Below are positions 35,444-45,900 of a stretch of DNA of 64,000 nt, piece after piece. The position numbers and the translations under genes are program-made. The notes below the pieces were generated by a model. That model made no database searches. It saw nothing but the letters and a program-made list of their open reading frames with translations, and had not been told where the DNA came from. The stretch lies in NCBI GenBank assembly GCA_913775265.1, contig CAJYJH010000093.1, forward strand, positions 62,001-126,000, given 5' to 3'. The first letter of the stretch is position 1; each line of letters starts with the position of its first letter. The stretch comes from an uncultured Mucilaginibacter sp. GTDB lineage: Bacteria; Bacteroidota; Bacteroidia; Sphingobacteriales; Sphingobacteriaceae.

Positions 35444-36748
35444 ATGAAGAAACTTTTTACTGCTGTAATATGCCTTTTGGTGTTTCAATCTTACCAGGTA
35501 TGGTCTCAACCTACATATCAGGATACCACTTTAGATGAACAAAACTTAGGCCAAAGTTATCTGCAGAGTTATAAAAGCAACGTTGCGGCGCCGGTAATGG
35601 CTCAGCTGCAACAAAACGCATTCGAAAACTCGCTATTCAAAATCCGATTAGATTCTATTCAAAAAGACGTTCAGTTAGACTATAACGAATTTGTACAGTC
35701 TTTCATCAATAGTTATACATCTCCTGCCCGCCGTGCCGAAATGGGACGCATTATGGGCCTGAGCAAATATTATTTCCCTATTTACGAAAAGGCATTTCGT
35801 GATGCCGGTATTCCGGAAGAGATCAAATATTTGTCTATCGTCGAGTCAGCATTGAATCCTAATGCCGTATCAAGGGTAGGCGCTGCTGGTCCGTGGCAAT
35901 TTATGTCGTCTACGGCAAAAATTTATGGCCTTAACATGAATAATTATGTTGATGAGCGCCGCGACCCTATACAAGCCAGCTACGCCGCAGCGGCTTATTT
36001 AAAAGACTCTTATCAAGAGTTTGGCGATTGGCTGTTAGCCATTGCATCTTACAACTGTGGTAAAAGCACTGTGGAGCGTGCTATGCAAGAGGCTAACGCT
36101 GTTGATTTTTGGTCGGTACGTCAGTATCTGCCTGCCGAAACAAGAGGTTATGTGCCGGCATTTATTGCTACCATGTATGTGTTAAAATACCACAACCAAC
36201 ATGGTATTATACCGCAAGCCTGTAGCATGACCATGAATACTGATACGGTAATGGTCAATAAGTTTGTATCAATCAATAGCATTGCCCGTGTATTAAATAT
36301 TGATGCTAAAGAACTGGCTCTATTAAATCCAGCTTATACACAGCGCATCATCAACGGTACTACTAAAGCGCCGCGCCGCATGATTATCCCACAATTGGGT
36401 AAAGAAAAATATGGCGCATTGTACAGTGCTTTAACCGGTGATGCATTAACTACAAACCCACAACCGGTTTATGCTAGCGTACCGGAGCCAACTTCGGCCC
36501 CTGAAGCAGCTACTGCAAAATCAAATTACCATACTGTAAAAAGGGGTGAAACTTTGAGTGGTATTGCCGATAAGTATGGCATCGATGTAGAGGACTTGCG
36601 CATCTGGAACAACATTCGCGGTACCAAGGCTGCTCTTGGTCAAAAACTAAAAATTACCGCACCAGGTATGGCCGCTGCTAAGGCTATGAAAGGCGAAAAA
36701 GCACTGGCTTTATTAAGCTCAGAAGCTGTAGCTGGCGGAGGAAATTAA
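35444..36748 (+). CDS. mltD: MltD-like membrane-bound lytic murein transglycosylase with LysM
   Basis: A 434-residue exported protein with a signal peptide (KLFTAVICLLVFQSYQVWSQ). The SLT domain (about 100-260) has LSIVESALNPNAVS with catalytic E134, GAAGPWQFMSSTAKIYGL, NYVDERRDP, and ASYNCGKSTVERA. A degenerate LysM-like segment lies near 270-325 (SIARVLNIDAKELALLNPAY), and a clear LysM near 360-405 (YHTVKRGETLSGIADKYGID). It cleaves peptidoglycan glycan strands to 1,6-anhydro products in the periplasm. No lipobox is seen, unlike E. coli MltD. A terminator follows. Confidence 0.9.
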   Translation: MKKLFTAVICLLVFQSYQVWSQPTYQDTTLDEQNLGQSYLQSYKSNVAAPVMAQLQQNAFENSLFKIRLDSIQKDVQLDYNEFVQSFINSYTSPARRAEMGRIMGLSKYYFPIYEKAFRDAGIPEEIKYLSIVESALNPNAVSRVGAAGPWQFMSSTAKIYGLNMNNYVDERRDPIQASYAAAAYLKDSYQEFGDWLLAIASYNCGKSTVERAMQEANAVDFWSVRQYLPAETRGYVPAFIATMYVLKYHNQHGIIPQACSMTMNTDTVMVNKFVSINSIARVLNIDAKELALLNPAYTQRIINGTTKAPRRMIIPQLGKEKYGALYSALTGDALTTNPQPVYASVPEPTSAPEAATAKSNYHTVKRGETLSGIADKYGIDVEDLRIWNNIRGTKAALGQKLKITAPGMAAAKAMKGEKALALLSSEAVAGGGN

Positions 36749-36768
36749 CCTTTTTTAATAATATAACG

Positions 36769-36801
36769 AAACCGCGATAGGCTATACCCATCGCGGTTTT
36801 T
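36769..36801 (+). terminator. Rho-independent terminator after mltD
   Basis: AAACCGCGAT (36769-36778) pairs with ATCGCGGTTT (36790-36799), with a further GG/CC pair inside and a T-run after the stem. Confidence 0.87.
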
Positions 36802-36912
36802 GCGTTTAAATCAGCTTGATTAAATGCTGTTTAATAAATCTTTTTATTAATGGCTTGCGAGTAGTATACTGATTAATATGCGCTTAACCTTCACCAGTTT
36901 AAAAAGGAATTG

Positions 36913-36920
36913 TAATTTTG
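36913..36920 (+). promoter_or_regulatory. Bacteroidota -7 promoter box (maeB)
   Basis: TAATTTTG exactly matches TAnnTTTG, ending 20 nt before the maeB ATG at 36941. It lies within the upstream open-frame extension, which it therefore excludes from the protein. Confidence 0.6.
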
Positions 36921-36940
36921 CCCACCTGAATGAAGAGAAG

Positions 36941-39235
36941 ATGAATAATAATCAACGTAAACAAGATGCGCTTAATTACCATGCTAAAGGCCGTCCGGGC
37001 AAAATACAGGTAATACCCACTAAGCCTACCAACTCTCAACGCGACCTTACTATGGCTTACTCGCCGGGTGTGGCTGAGCCTTGCCGCGAGATAGCTAAGA
37101 ATACGGATGATGTATACAAGTATACTGCAAAAGGTAACCTGGTAGCCGTAATTAGTAACGGTACTGCAGTATTAGGTTTAGGTGATATTGGCCCCGAGGC
37201 CAGTAAGCCTGTGATGGAAGGTAAAGGCCTTCTGTTTAAAATATATGCCGATATAGATGTATTTGACCTGGAGTTGAATACCAAGAATGTTGATGAGTTT
37301 ATAAACATCGTAAAAGCGATGGAGCCTACCTTTGGTGGGGTTAACCTCGAGGATATTTCGGCACCTACCTGTTTTGAGATTGAACGCCGTCTGAAAGCCG
37401 AGATGAACATTCCGGTAATGCACGATGACCAGCATGGTACGGCTATTATTTCGGGTGCGGCTTTGATGAACGCCTGCGAAATACAGGGAAAAAAACTGGA
37501 AGATATCAAAATTGTAGTTAACGGTGCCGGCGCAGCTGCGGTATCATGTACCAAAATGTACCTTATGCTGGGTGTGAAACCCGAAAACCTGTTGATGTTT
37601 GACATTGGCGGTTTGATTACACCTGAGCGTACCGATTTGGATGAAATACGTCTAGCATTTGCCAGTCATCGTAAAGACGTAGTTACACTGGCTGATGGTA
37701 TGAAAGATGCTGATGTATTTATTGGTCTTTCAGCTGGTAATTTGGTGAACGCTGATATGCTGAAAAGCATGGCTCCAAATCCTATTGTATTTGCTATGGC
37801 CAACCCCGAGCCCGAAGTCGCTTATGATGTAGCCGTTGCTGCCCGTCAGGATATAATCATGGCTACCGGCCGGTCCGATTATCCTAACCAGGTAAATAAC
37901 GTATTAGGTTTCCCTTATATATTCCGTGGTGCATTAGATGTGCGTGCAACAGCTATCAACGAAGAGATGAAGATAGCTGCTGTACATGCCATTGCCGAAT
38001 TAACCCGCAAACCGGTACCCGAGGCGGTTAACTTGGCCTATAACACTACCAACCTGCGTTTCGGCCGTGATTATATTATTCCGAAACCAATGGACCAGCG
38101 TTTAATTACTGAGGTGTCTGCGGCGGTTGCTAAGGCTGCCATGGCGTCTGGCGTTGCACGTAAAGAAATTACGGATTGGGACGCCTATGCTGAAGAGTTA
38201 CGTTTACGTATCGGTGCTGATGATAAGCTGATGCGTAACCTATCAGGTAAAGCTAAACAGGATCCTAAACGTGTAGTATTTGCCGAGGCAGATAACTACA
38301 AGATACTTCGTGCGGCACAGATTGTGAAAGACGAAGGTATTGCCATCCCGATTTTATTAGGTAACACCGAAAAAATTAAGCAGATCATTGCCGAGCACAA
38401 ACTGGATTTGAATGATGTAAAAATCATCAATACCTTACAACCTTGCGATAAGCAGGAGGAGTATGCACAGCACTTGTACAAACAGCGTCAGCGCAGGGGT
38501 ATCACCTTGTATGAAGCCAAAAAAATGATGCGCGACCGTAACTACTATGGTGCCAGCATGGTGCAATTTGGCGATGCAGATGCATTGATATCTGGTTTAA
38601 CTAAAAACTATGTGTCTACCGTAAGACCTGCCCTGCAAATTATAGGTACAGAAACCGGTGTAAGTAAAGTGGCTGGTATGTACATGATGATTACCAAAAA
38701 AGGTCCATTGTTTTTTGCAGACACTACGGTAAATGTAAACCCTACAACCCAAGATCTGGTAGACATTACTGTATTGGTAGAGCGCTCAGTTAAACAATTC
38801 AATATCAGCCCGCGCATAGCCATGTTATCTTACTCTAATTTTGGCTCTAACGATGGCGAAGTGCCGGAGAAAACCCGCGAGGCAGTCAAAATATTACACA
38901 AACAATATCCTGATATGGTGATTGACGGCGAGATGCAAGCCAACTTTGCCATGAATCCTAACTTGCTGTCGGATAACTTCCCGTTCTCTACCCTAAACGG
39001 CAAGCCTGCCAACACTTTGATCTTCCCTAACCTGGAGTCTGGTAATATTGCTTACAAGCTTTTACAAGAGGTTGGCGGGGCAGAAGCCGTAGGCCCGATT
39101 TTATTGGGTATGAAAAAATCTGTACACGTTTTACAACTGGGTAGTTCGGTTCGCGAAATCGTAAACATGATCACCATAGCTGTAGTTGATGCTCAGCAAA
39201 AAGCTCAGGCCGAGGGCTTGAAACTCAACCTGTAG
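36941..39235 (+). CDS. maeB: NADP-dependent malic enzyme with phosphotransacetylase-like C-terminus
   Basis: A 764-residue two-domain enzyme that decarboxylates malate to pyruvate with NADP+. Start at the ATG at 36941 (MNNNQRKQDALNYHAKGRPG); the earlier ATG at 36878 precedes the promoter box. The N-terminal malic domain (about 1-425) has TMAYSPGVAEPCREIA, MEGKGLLFKIYADIDVFDLE, FGGVNLEDISAP, MHDDQHGTAIISGAAL and VVNGAGAAAVSC. The C-terminal PTA-like domain (about 430-760) includes KRVVFAEADNYKILRAA and ending RPALQIIGTE, SNFGSNDGE and QANFAMN. E. coli MaeB has nearly the same length. Followed by ruvA and sprA. Confidence 0.95.
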   Translation: MNNNQRKQDALNYHAKGRPGKIQVIPTKPTNSQRDLTMAYSPGVAEPCREIAKNTDDVYKYTAKGNLVAVISNGTAVLGLGDIGPEASKPVMEGKGLLFKIYADIDVFDLELNTKNVDEFINIVKAMEPTFGGVNLEDISAPTCFEIERRLKAEMNIPVMHDDQHGTAIISGAALMNACEIQGKKLEDIKIVVNGAGAAAVSCTKMYLMLGVKPENLLMFDIGGLITPERTDLDEIRLAFASHRKDVVTLADGMKDADVFIGLSAGNLVNADMLKSMAPNPIVFAMANPEPEVAYDVAVAARQDIIMATGRSDYPNQVNNVLGFPYIFRGALDVRATAINEEMKIAAVHAIAELTRKPVPEAVNLAYNTTNLRFGRDYIIPKPMDQRLITEVSAAVAKAAMASGVARKEITDWDAYAEELRLRIGADDKLMRNLSGKAKQDPKRVVFAEADNYKILRAAQIVKDEGIAIPILLGNTEKIKQIIAEHKLDLNDVKIINTLQPCDKQEEYAQHLYKQRQRRGITLYEAKKMMRDRNYYGASMVQFGDADALISGLTKNYVSTVRPALQIIGTETGVSKVAGMYMMITKKGPLFFADTTVNVNPTTQDLVDITVLVERSVKQFNISPRIAMLSYSNFGSNDGEVPEKTREAVKILHKQYPDMVIDGEMQANFAMNPNLLSDNFPFSTLNGKPANTLIFPNLESGNIAYKLLQEVGGAEAVGPILLGMKKSVHVLQLGSSVREIVNMITIAVVDAQQKAQAEGLKLNL

Positions 39236-39264
39236 TTATTAAAATATAATATCAGTAAAATGTA

Positions 39265-39304
39265 ATACCTGTCAGTTATTAAACTTGACAGGTATCTTTT
39301 TTTT
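39265..39304 (+). terminator. Rho-independent terminator after maeB
   Basis: ATACCTGTCA (39265-39274) pairs with TGACAGGTAT (39286-39295), with an 11-nt loop and a T-run at 39297-39304. Confidence 0.87.
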
Positions 39305-39370
39305 GAGGCCGTCGTATAAGCTTTTGTTTGTATTTTTATCAGGTAAAAAATACAACATTATCGAATAAAC

Positions 39371-39955
39371 ATGTACGCATACATAGACGGAAAGCTGACT
39401 TTTAAAAGTCCGGCTTATGTGGTAATCGAGGCTGGCGGCATAGGCTATCACATCAACATCTCGTTAAACACTTTCTCCAAACTGGGCGATGCCGAGCGTT
39501 GCCGCCTTTATGTTTGGTTGCACGTAAAAGAAGACGCGCATACTTTGTATGGCTTTGCCGACGAAGGCGAGAAGCGCCTGTTTTTACACCTCATTTCTGT
39601 ATCGGGCATTGGGCCTAACACCGGCCGTATGATGCTGTCATCCATCACGCCCGAAGAAATACAAACGGCTATTGTAAAGGGTAACGTTACTCAAATTCAA
39701 CGCATCAAGGGTATTGGTCCAAAATCGGCTCAGCGTGTTATTCTGGAGTTGCAGGATAAGTTGCGTAAAGAAGGACCTGATACGTTAATGTCGATGCCGG
39801 CTAACAATACGGTTAAGGATGAAGCTTTATCGGCACTGGTGATGCTTGGCTTTGCCCGTAACGCTGCCGAGAAGGTGATTGACCAGGAAATGGCCCGGAG
39901 TACCGATACGCTGTCAGTTGAGCAACTGATTAAGTTTGCCTTAAAAAGCTTATAA
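39371..39955 (+). CDS. ruvA: Holliday junction DNA helicase subunit RuvA
   Basis: A 194-residue protein that tetramerises on four-way junctions and loads RuvB. It opens MYAYIDGKLTFKSPAYVVIE (OB-fold domain I), followed by DEGEKRLFLHLISVSGIGPN and QRIKGIGPKSAQRVILEL (paired helix-hairpin-helix motifs, domain II), and a C-terminal domain III (DEALSALVMLGF) that contacts RuvB. Length is normal. No ruvB or ruvC is adjacent; instead sprA follows after 38 nt, a linkage I recall as conserved in Bacteroidota. Confidence 0.96.
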   Translation: MYAYIDGKLTFKSPAYVVIEAGGIGYHINISLNTFSKLGDAERCRLYVWLHVKEDAHTLYGFADEGEKRLFLHLISVSGIGPNTGRMMLSSITPEEIQTAIVKGNVTQIQRIKGIGPKSAQRVILELQDKLRKEGPDTLMSMPANNTVKDEALSALVMLGFARNAAEKVIDQEMARSTDTLSVEQLIKFALKSL

Positions 39956-39993
39956 ATAATAAACAATACCTCTAATTAATTAATACGCTGCGC

Positions 39994-42900
39994 TTGGTTA
40001 AGAATTATACCATCAGGGTTGTGTTATGGCTATTGGTGTGGTCTGTTTGCGGCGGCATTAAGGTTTCTTTCGCTCAGAAAAAGCCTGCCTCCGGTAAAGA
40101 CTCACTTACCATCAGTGTGCCTTATCGTAACCAGCAATCGCGCAGCAGCCGTATGCGGGAGGGCCGTTTTGAGGTTGATCCGCCTAACCTGCAGCGTAGC
40201 ATTCAATATGATGCTGCAACTAACCGCTACGTATTAATTGAAAAGGTAGGTAACCTGATGTACCGCGCGCCGCGTTACTTAACCTTTACCGAATACCTGC
40301 AACTTACACAGCAGCAAAACAAGCGGGAGTATTTTAAACAGCTGGCCGACAATTATGCCACACAATCGCAGCAACCGGGTTTTATTCCGCAAATCAAGAT
40401 ACGCAGCCGCACTTTCGAGCAAATTTTTGGTAGTTCAACTATTGATATTCGTCCGCAAGGTTCGGCACAATTGGTGTTTGCCGGCCAGGTAAACAGTAAC
40501 CAAAACCCGTTACTGTCTGCCCGGCAGCGTAAGCAATTCAATTTCAACTTTGATCAACGCATACAGATGAACCTGACCGGTACCATCGGTGATAAATTAA
40601 AGATTGCGACTAACTACAATACTGATGCTCAGTTCCAGTTCGAAAACCAGGTAAAGTTGGATTACACCGGCCATCCCGACGAAATTATTCAAAAGATAGA
40701 AGCCGGTACAGTAAGCATGCCGCTCAATACTTCGCTCATTCGTGGTAGCCAAGCCTTGTTCGGTTTAAAAACCAAGTTGAAGTTTGGCAAGCTGGATGTC
40801 ACCAGTATCTTTTCGCAACAGCGTTCGCAAGCCCGTACCATTACCATCACCAACGGCTCGCAACAAGGCGAGTTCAGGTTAATGCCTACCGATTACGAAG
40901 CTAATCGCCATTACTTTTTGTCGCAATACTTTCGTGATAACTATAACAAGGCACTGGCCAATATCCCTATCATCAGTTCGAACATTACCATTACCCGTAT
41001 TGAGGTTTGGACCACCAACCGTACCAATGCAACTACCGACTCGAGAGATATTATCGGCTTGTTGGATTTGGGCGAGAACCGTCCGTATAATACCACGCAG
41101 GTGCAGGGCGGAAGCGGCTTTTCGGGTTTGCCTGCAGGTTTCCAGGGACCAGGTTTTACGCAGCAATCTAATAGTTTATTAAGCCGGTTATTTAGCTTGC
41201 CTAATAATGGCCGTTTAACCAACGGAAACGAGGTGGCTAACTTTTTCCAGGCATCCGGAGCAACTGATAACTATGCTAAGTTGCCTTACGCCCGCAAGCT
41301 AACCAGCCGTGAGTTTACGCTGCATCCGCAGTTGGGTTATATCTCGCTAAATTATCCGTTAAATAACGACGAAGTATTAGCCGTAGCTTACCGTTACACT
41401 TATAACGGCGTAGAGTACCAGGTAGGTGAGTTTTCGAGCGACATCCCGGTAGATGCAGCCAACCCCAAGGCGCTTTACGTAAAATTGTTGAAAAACGAAA
41501 TCCTGAAAACTAACTTGCCAACCTGGGACCTGATGATGAAAAACATCTACAGTTTAGGTGCGTACCAGGTAAGCCAGGTAAATTTTAGGATGACCATTGC
41601 GCGTCTGGATGACCAATCGGGTATCGAAAAACCATCGTTAACTGAGGGCGACACCACCGTAAAAGGTAAGCTTTGGTTGCAGTTGGTAGGGCTGGATAAC
41701 CTGACCCAACAAAATGATCGCCGCCCTGATGGTTATTTCGACTTTTTAGAAGGCATCACCATCGACTCACAAAACGGCCGCATCATGTTCCCGGTAGTAG
41801 AGCCCTTCGGTAGCGACCTGGCCCGTCGCTTAACTAATAGCCCGGGTATACAAAACCGATACGTTTATCAGCCTTTGTACGACTCAGTTCGTACCATCGC
41901 ACAGCAGTACTTCCCACAGCTCAACCGTTATGTAATTAAAGGAACATATGCCTCGCAATCCGGCTCGGAGTTTCAACTCAATGCGGTCAATATTCCACAG
42001 GGATCGGTAGTGGTTAATGCAGGCTCTTTACGTTTACAAGAAGGCAGCGATTATACTGTAGATTACAGTATTGGCCGTATCCGCGTTTTAAATCAGTCTT
42101 TACTGCAATCCGGGCAACCACTTACGGTAAATATTGAGAACAACGAGCTGTTCGGCGTGCAGCAGAAAACTTTATACGGTTCACGCTTTGATTATCGTGC
42201 CAACTCTAAATTACTTTTGGGCGGTACCGTAATGCACCTTACTGAGCAACCACTTACCCAAAAGCAAATTGTGGGTGATGAGTCGGTTTCTAACACCATT
42301 TTGGGCTTGGATGCTAACTATAGCTCCGAGTCGCGCTGGTTAACACGCTTAGTGGACCGCTTACCTTTAATTAATACCAAAGCGCCGTCGTTCATCAGCT
42401 TTTCGGGCGAGGTAGCCCGCTTATTACCGGGCAGTCCTGCTGCCATAAATTTTGCAGGGTCTAAAAATGGAACCTCGTATTTGGACGATTTTGAAAGCAG
42501 TCAATCTATCATCGACTTAAAGGGTGCTTTAAACTGGCAGATATCAGGTACGCCTCAGTTATTTGCCGAATCGAGATTGTTTAATGATTTGAGCTACGGC
42601 TACAATCGTGCCCGTTTGGCATTTTACAACATCGACCCGTTATTTTATAACTCAAGTTCTACGTTCAGCCTGTCGCGCACTGATCTGTCAAATCATTACG
42701 TAAGGCAGGTGCTCGAAACAGAGGTATTTCCCTATAAGCAGTCGGTAACTGGGCAACCGCTCATGTTGTCAACGCTCGATTTATCATTTTACCCTAATAC
42801 CCGTGGTCAGTACAACTATACCACTACAGGCGTTAACAATGACGGTACGCTGCAAAACCCGCGCTCGCGCTGGGGCGGTATGTTCCGTAAGTTGGAGACT

Positions 42901-45900
42901 AACGATTTCGAGTCGCTCAACGTGCAGTACATGGAGTTTTGGGTGATGGACCCTTTCATCTACAAGCCAAACTCACAGGGGGGAGATTTATATTTGAACT
43001 TAGGCAGCGTTTCTGAGGATATTTTAAAAGACGGCCGCAAATCAGTAGAAAATGGATTGCCGCCCGATGGCAGCAATACCCAAACTGATGAAACCGTATG
43101 GGGACGTGTGCCACGCTTGCAGCCGGTAATTAATGCTTTTGATAATAACCCGGACGCCCGCCGTTTGCAAGACGTTGGTTTAGACGGGTTAAGTGATACC
43201 GGCGAGCAAACCAAGTTTTCGGGCTTTGTGCAGCAAATGCGCTCACAACTAACTCCACAAGCAGCCAATGCTTTGGCAGCCGACCCTTCATCAGATAATT
43301 ACCAGTATTACCAGGGGCCGCAGCTTGACCAAAATCGTGCAGGCATCCTGCAACGTTATAGCCGTTACAACGGTACGGAGGGTAACTCTAAAACTGCTGA
43401 GCAATCGCAGGCGGAGTTAGGTATATCAACATCGGCGTCTACCTCACTGCCTGACGGTGAAGATTTAAACCGAGATAACAGCATGAGCCAGGCTGATGAA
43501 TACTTCCAATACAAAGTATCTATCCGCCCGCAGGATATGGTGGTAGGGCAAAACTTTATCAATGATAAAGTGACCTCACAAGTTAGACTGGCTGATGGCA
43601 CTACGCAAAGTGTGAGCTGGTACCAGTTCAGGGTGCCTATTGCTGCTTACCAGAGCCGCGAAGGTAATATCCAGGATTTTAAAGCCATCCGTTATATGCG
43701 GATGTTTATGACCAATTTTGCTGATACTGCTGTATTACGCATGGGTACGCTGCAGTTGGTAAGAGGAGAGTGGCGCGCATACAACGTTGAAAAAAGCAGT
43801 ACCAAAGTGATTGCTGATCCGGCATTGATAAACCCGCCTATAGATAACTCTAACTTAAACGTACAGGCTGTAAACCTGGAGGCTAATGGTACCCGCAGCC
43901 CGATACCTTACGTGCTGCCGCCGGGCATCGACCGCCAGCGCGATTATAATAACCTGCGCACCGATACACGCTTAAACGAGCAGTCGCTATCATTAAATGT
44001 TAGTAATCTGCGTAGTGGTTATTCCAGAGCGGCATACCGTACTTTTTATAATGACTTGCGGGCTTATAAACGCCTGCAAATGTTTATCCACGCAGAAGGC
44101 GAACAGTTAAATGATAATGACCTGAATGCGTTTATCCGCTTGGGGGTAGATTATCAGGACAACTATTATGAGTACGAAATTCCGTTAAAAATTACCCGCC
44201 CCGGTACTACCGACCCGAGTGCCATCTGGCCAACGGCTAATCAGATGGATATTGAACTGGCTGCCCTTACCCGCGCTAAATTAGCCCGCGATAATGCTAT
44301 AGCTACTGGACGTGCTTCGTTAAACATTCCGTTTACGATCACCGATGGCGTTAATAAAATCACGATTAAAGGTCAGCCGGATTTGAGCCGGTTGCGTGCC
44401 ATTATGCTGGGTATGCGTAACCCTTACAAACCTACGGGCAGCTTTGATAAAACGGGTATTGTGTGGTTTAACGAGTTGCGGCTTACCGACTTTGACCAAC
44501 GTGGTGGTTGGGCGGCTACGGCCCGCTTAAATGCCCGACTGGCCGATTTTGCGGATGTTACTTTAGCCGGTAGTAAAACTACCGTCGGTTTTGGTTCGAT
44601 AGAACAACGCGTGAGTGAGCGCAGCCGTGCCGATAACCAAACGTTTGATGTGGCAGGTAACGTGGAATTAGGCAAAGTTTTTCCGGCTAAAAGTGGTGTG
44701 CATATCCCAATGTACGTGAACCTGTCGCAGCAGGTAGCTATGCCGCAATACAATCCCGCCCAACCCGATGTGGAATTAAAAGACGCTTTGGCTAATGCAC
44801 CGACCCAGGAAAAGCGGGATGAAATTAAACGCATAGCGCAGGATTATACTATGCGCAAAAGCATCAACCTAACTAATGTACACAAAGCTAAAACCAATGC
44901 CGCCGATCCGGTTAAACTTTGGGATGTAGAAAATTTGTCGGGCACATATGCTTATTCTGAATACGAGCACCACGATTTTGTAACCGAGAACGATTTACAA
45001 AGAACTTATAAAGTAGCGCTGGCCTACAACTACATTAATCCGGCTAAATATTATACGCCTTTCGAAAAGGTGATTAAAAGTAATATGCTATCGTTGTTTA
45101 AAGAGATCAATTTTAGCATCCTGCCATCGCGTTTAAATCTGGCTATTAGTTTTGATCGTTTTTACTCTGAAAATACGCTACGCGAAAACGATCCGAACAA
45201 CTTTTTACCGGTACCCACTACTAATTTCAATAAAAACTTTAACATTACCCGGGTATACGGCATTGGCTGGAATTTAACAAAATCGTTGCAGATGGATATT
45301 GATGCTACCAACCTGTCGATAGTTGATGAACCAGCTGGCCGCATTAACGGTTTAAAACGCGATACTTTGTGGAATAACCTGAAGCGTTTGGGCCGCAACA
45401 CCAATTATAATCATACTATCAACTTTAACTATAACCTACCTATCAGCAAAATACCGGGGTTGGATTGGGTTAGTGCCATTGCACGTTACAGTACAAATTT
45501 TAACTGGCAAACTCAGCCTACCTTCGCGCTTCGTAATGATGCTTTTGACGTGGGTAACACTATTCAGAATTCGCGCTCGGTTCAGTTAAACCCTACATTA
45601 AGTTTTACAGGTTTATACAACAAGTTTGCCTACCTGCGCAAATTCAATAATGCCGGTAGCAATGGCAACAGTGCGGGTAGTAAGTTATTGGTAGGCTTGT
45701 TAACCAGTATTAAAAACCTGGGTGCCACCTATACCCGTAGCGAAGGCACTTTTTTACCTGGCTATTTACCGGGTACCTCATTTGCCGGTCAGGATCTGGA
45801 TTATAACGCACCGGGTATTGGCTTTTTATTAGGTAGCCAGGCCGATATACGTGCTAAAGCGGTAGCTCGTGGCTGGTTGAGCACAGATTCTTTGCAGAAT

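Noticed and set aside
37057..37605. 182-codon antisense frame within maeB
   Set aside because: It lies wholly inside the highly conserved malic enzyme domain; long antisense frames are common opposite such genes.
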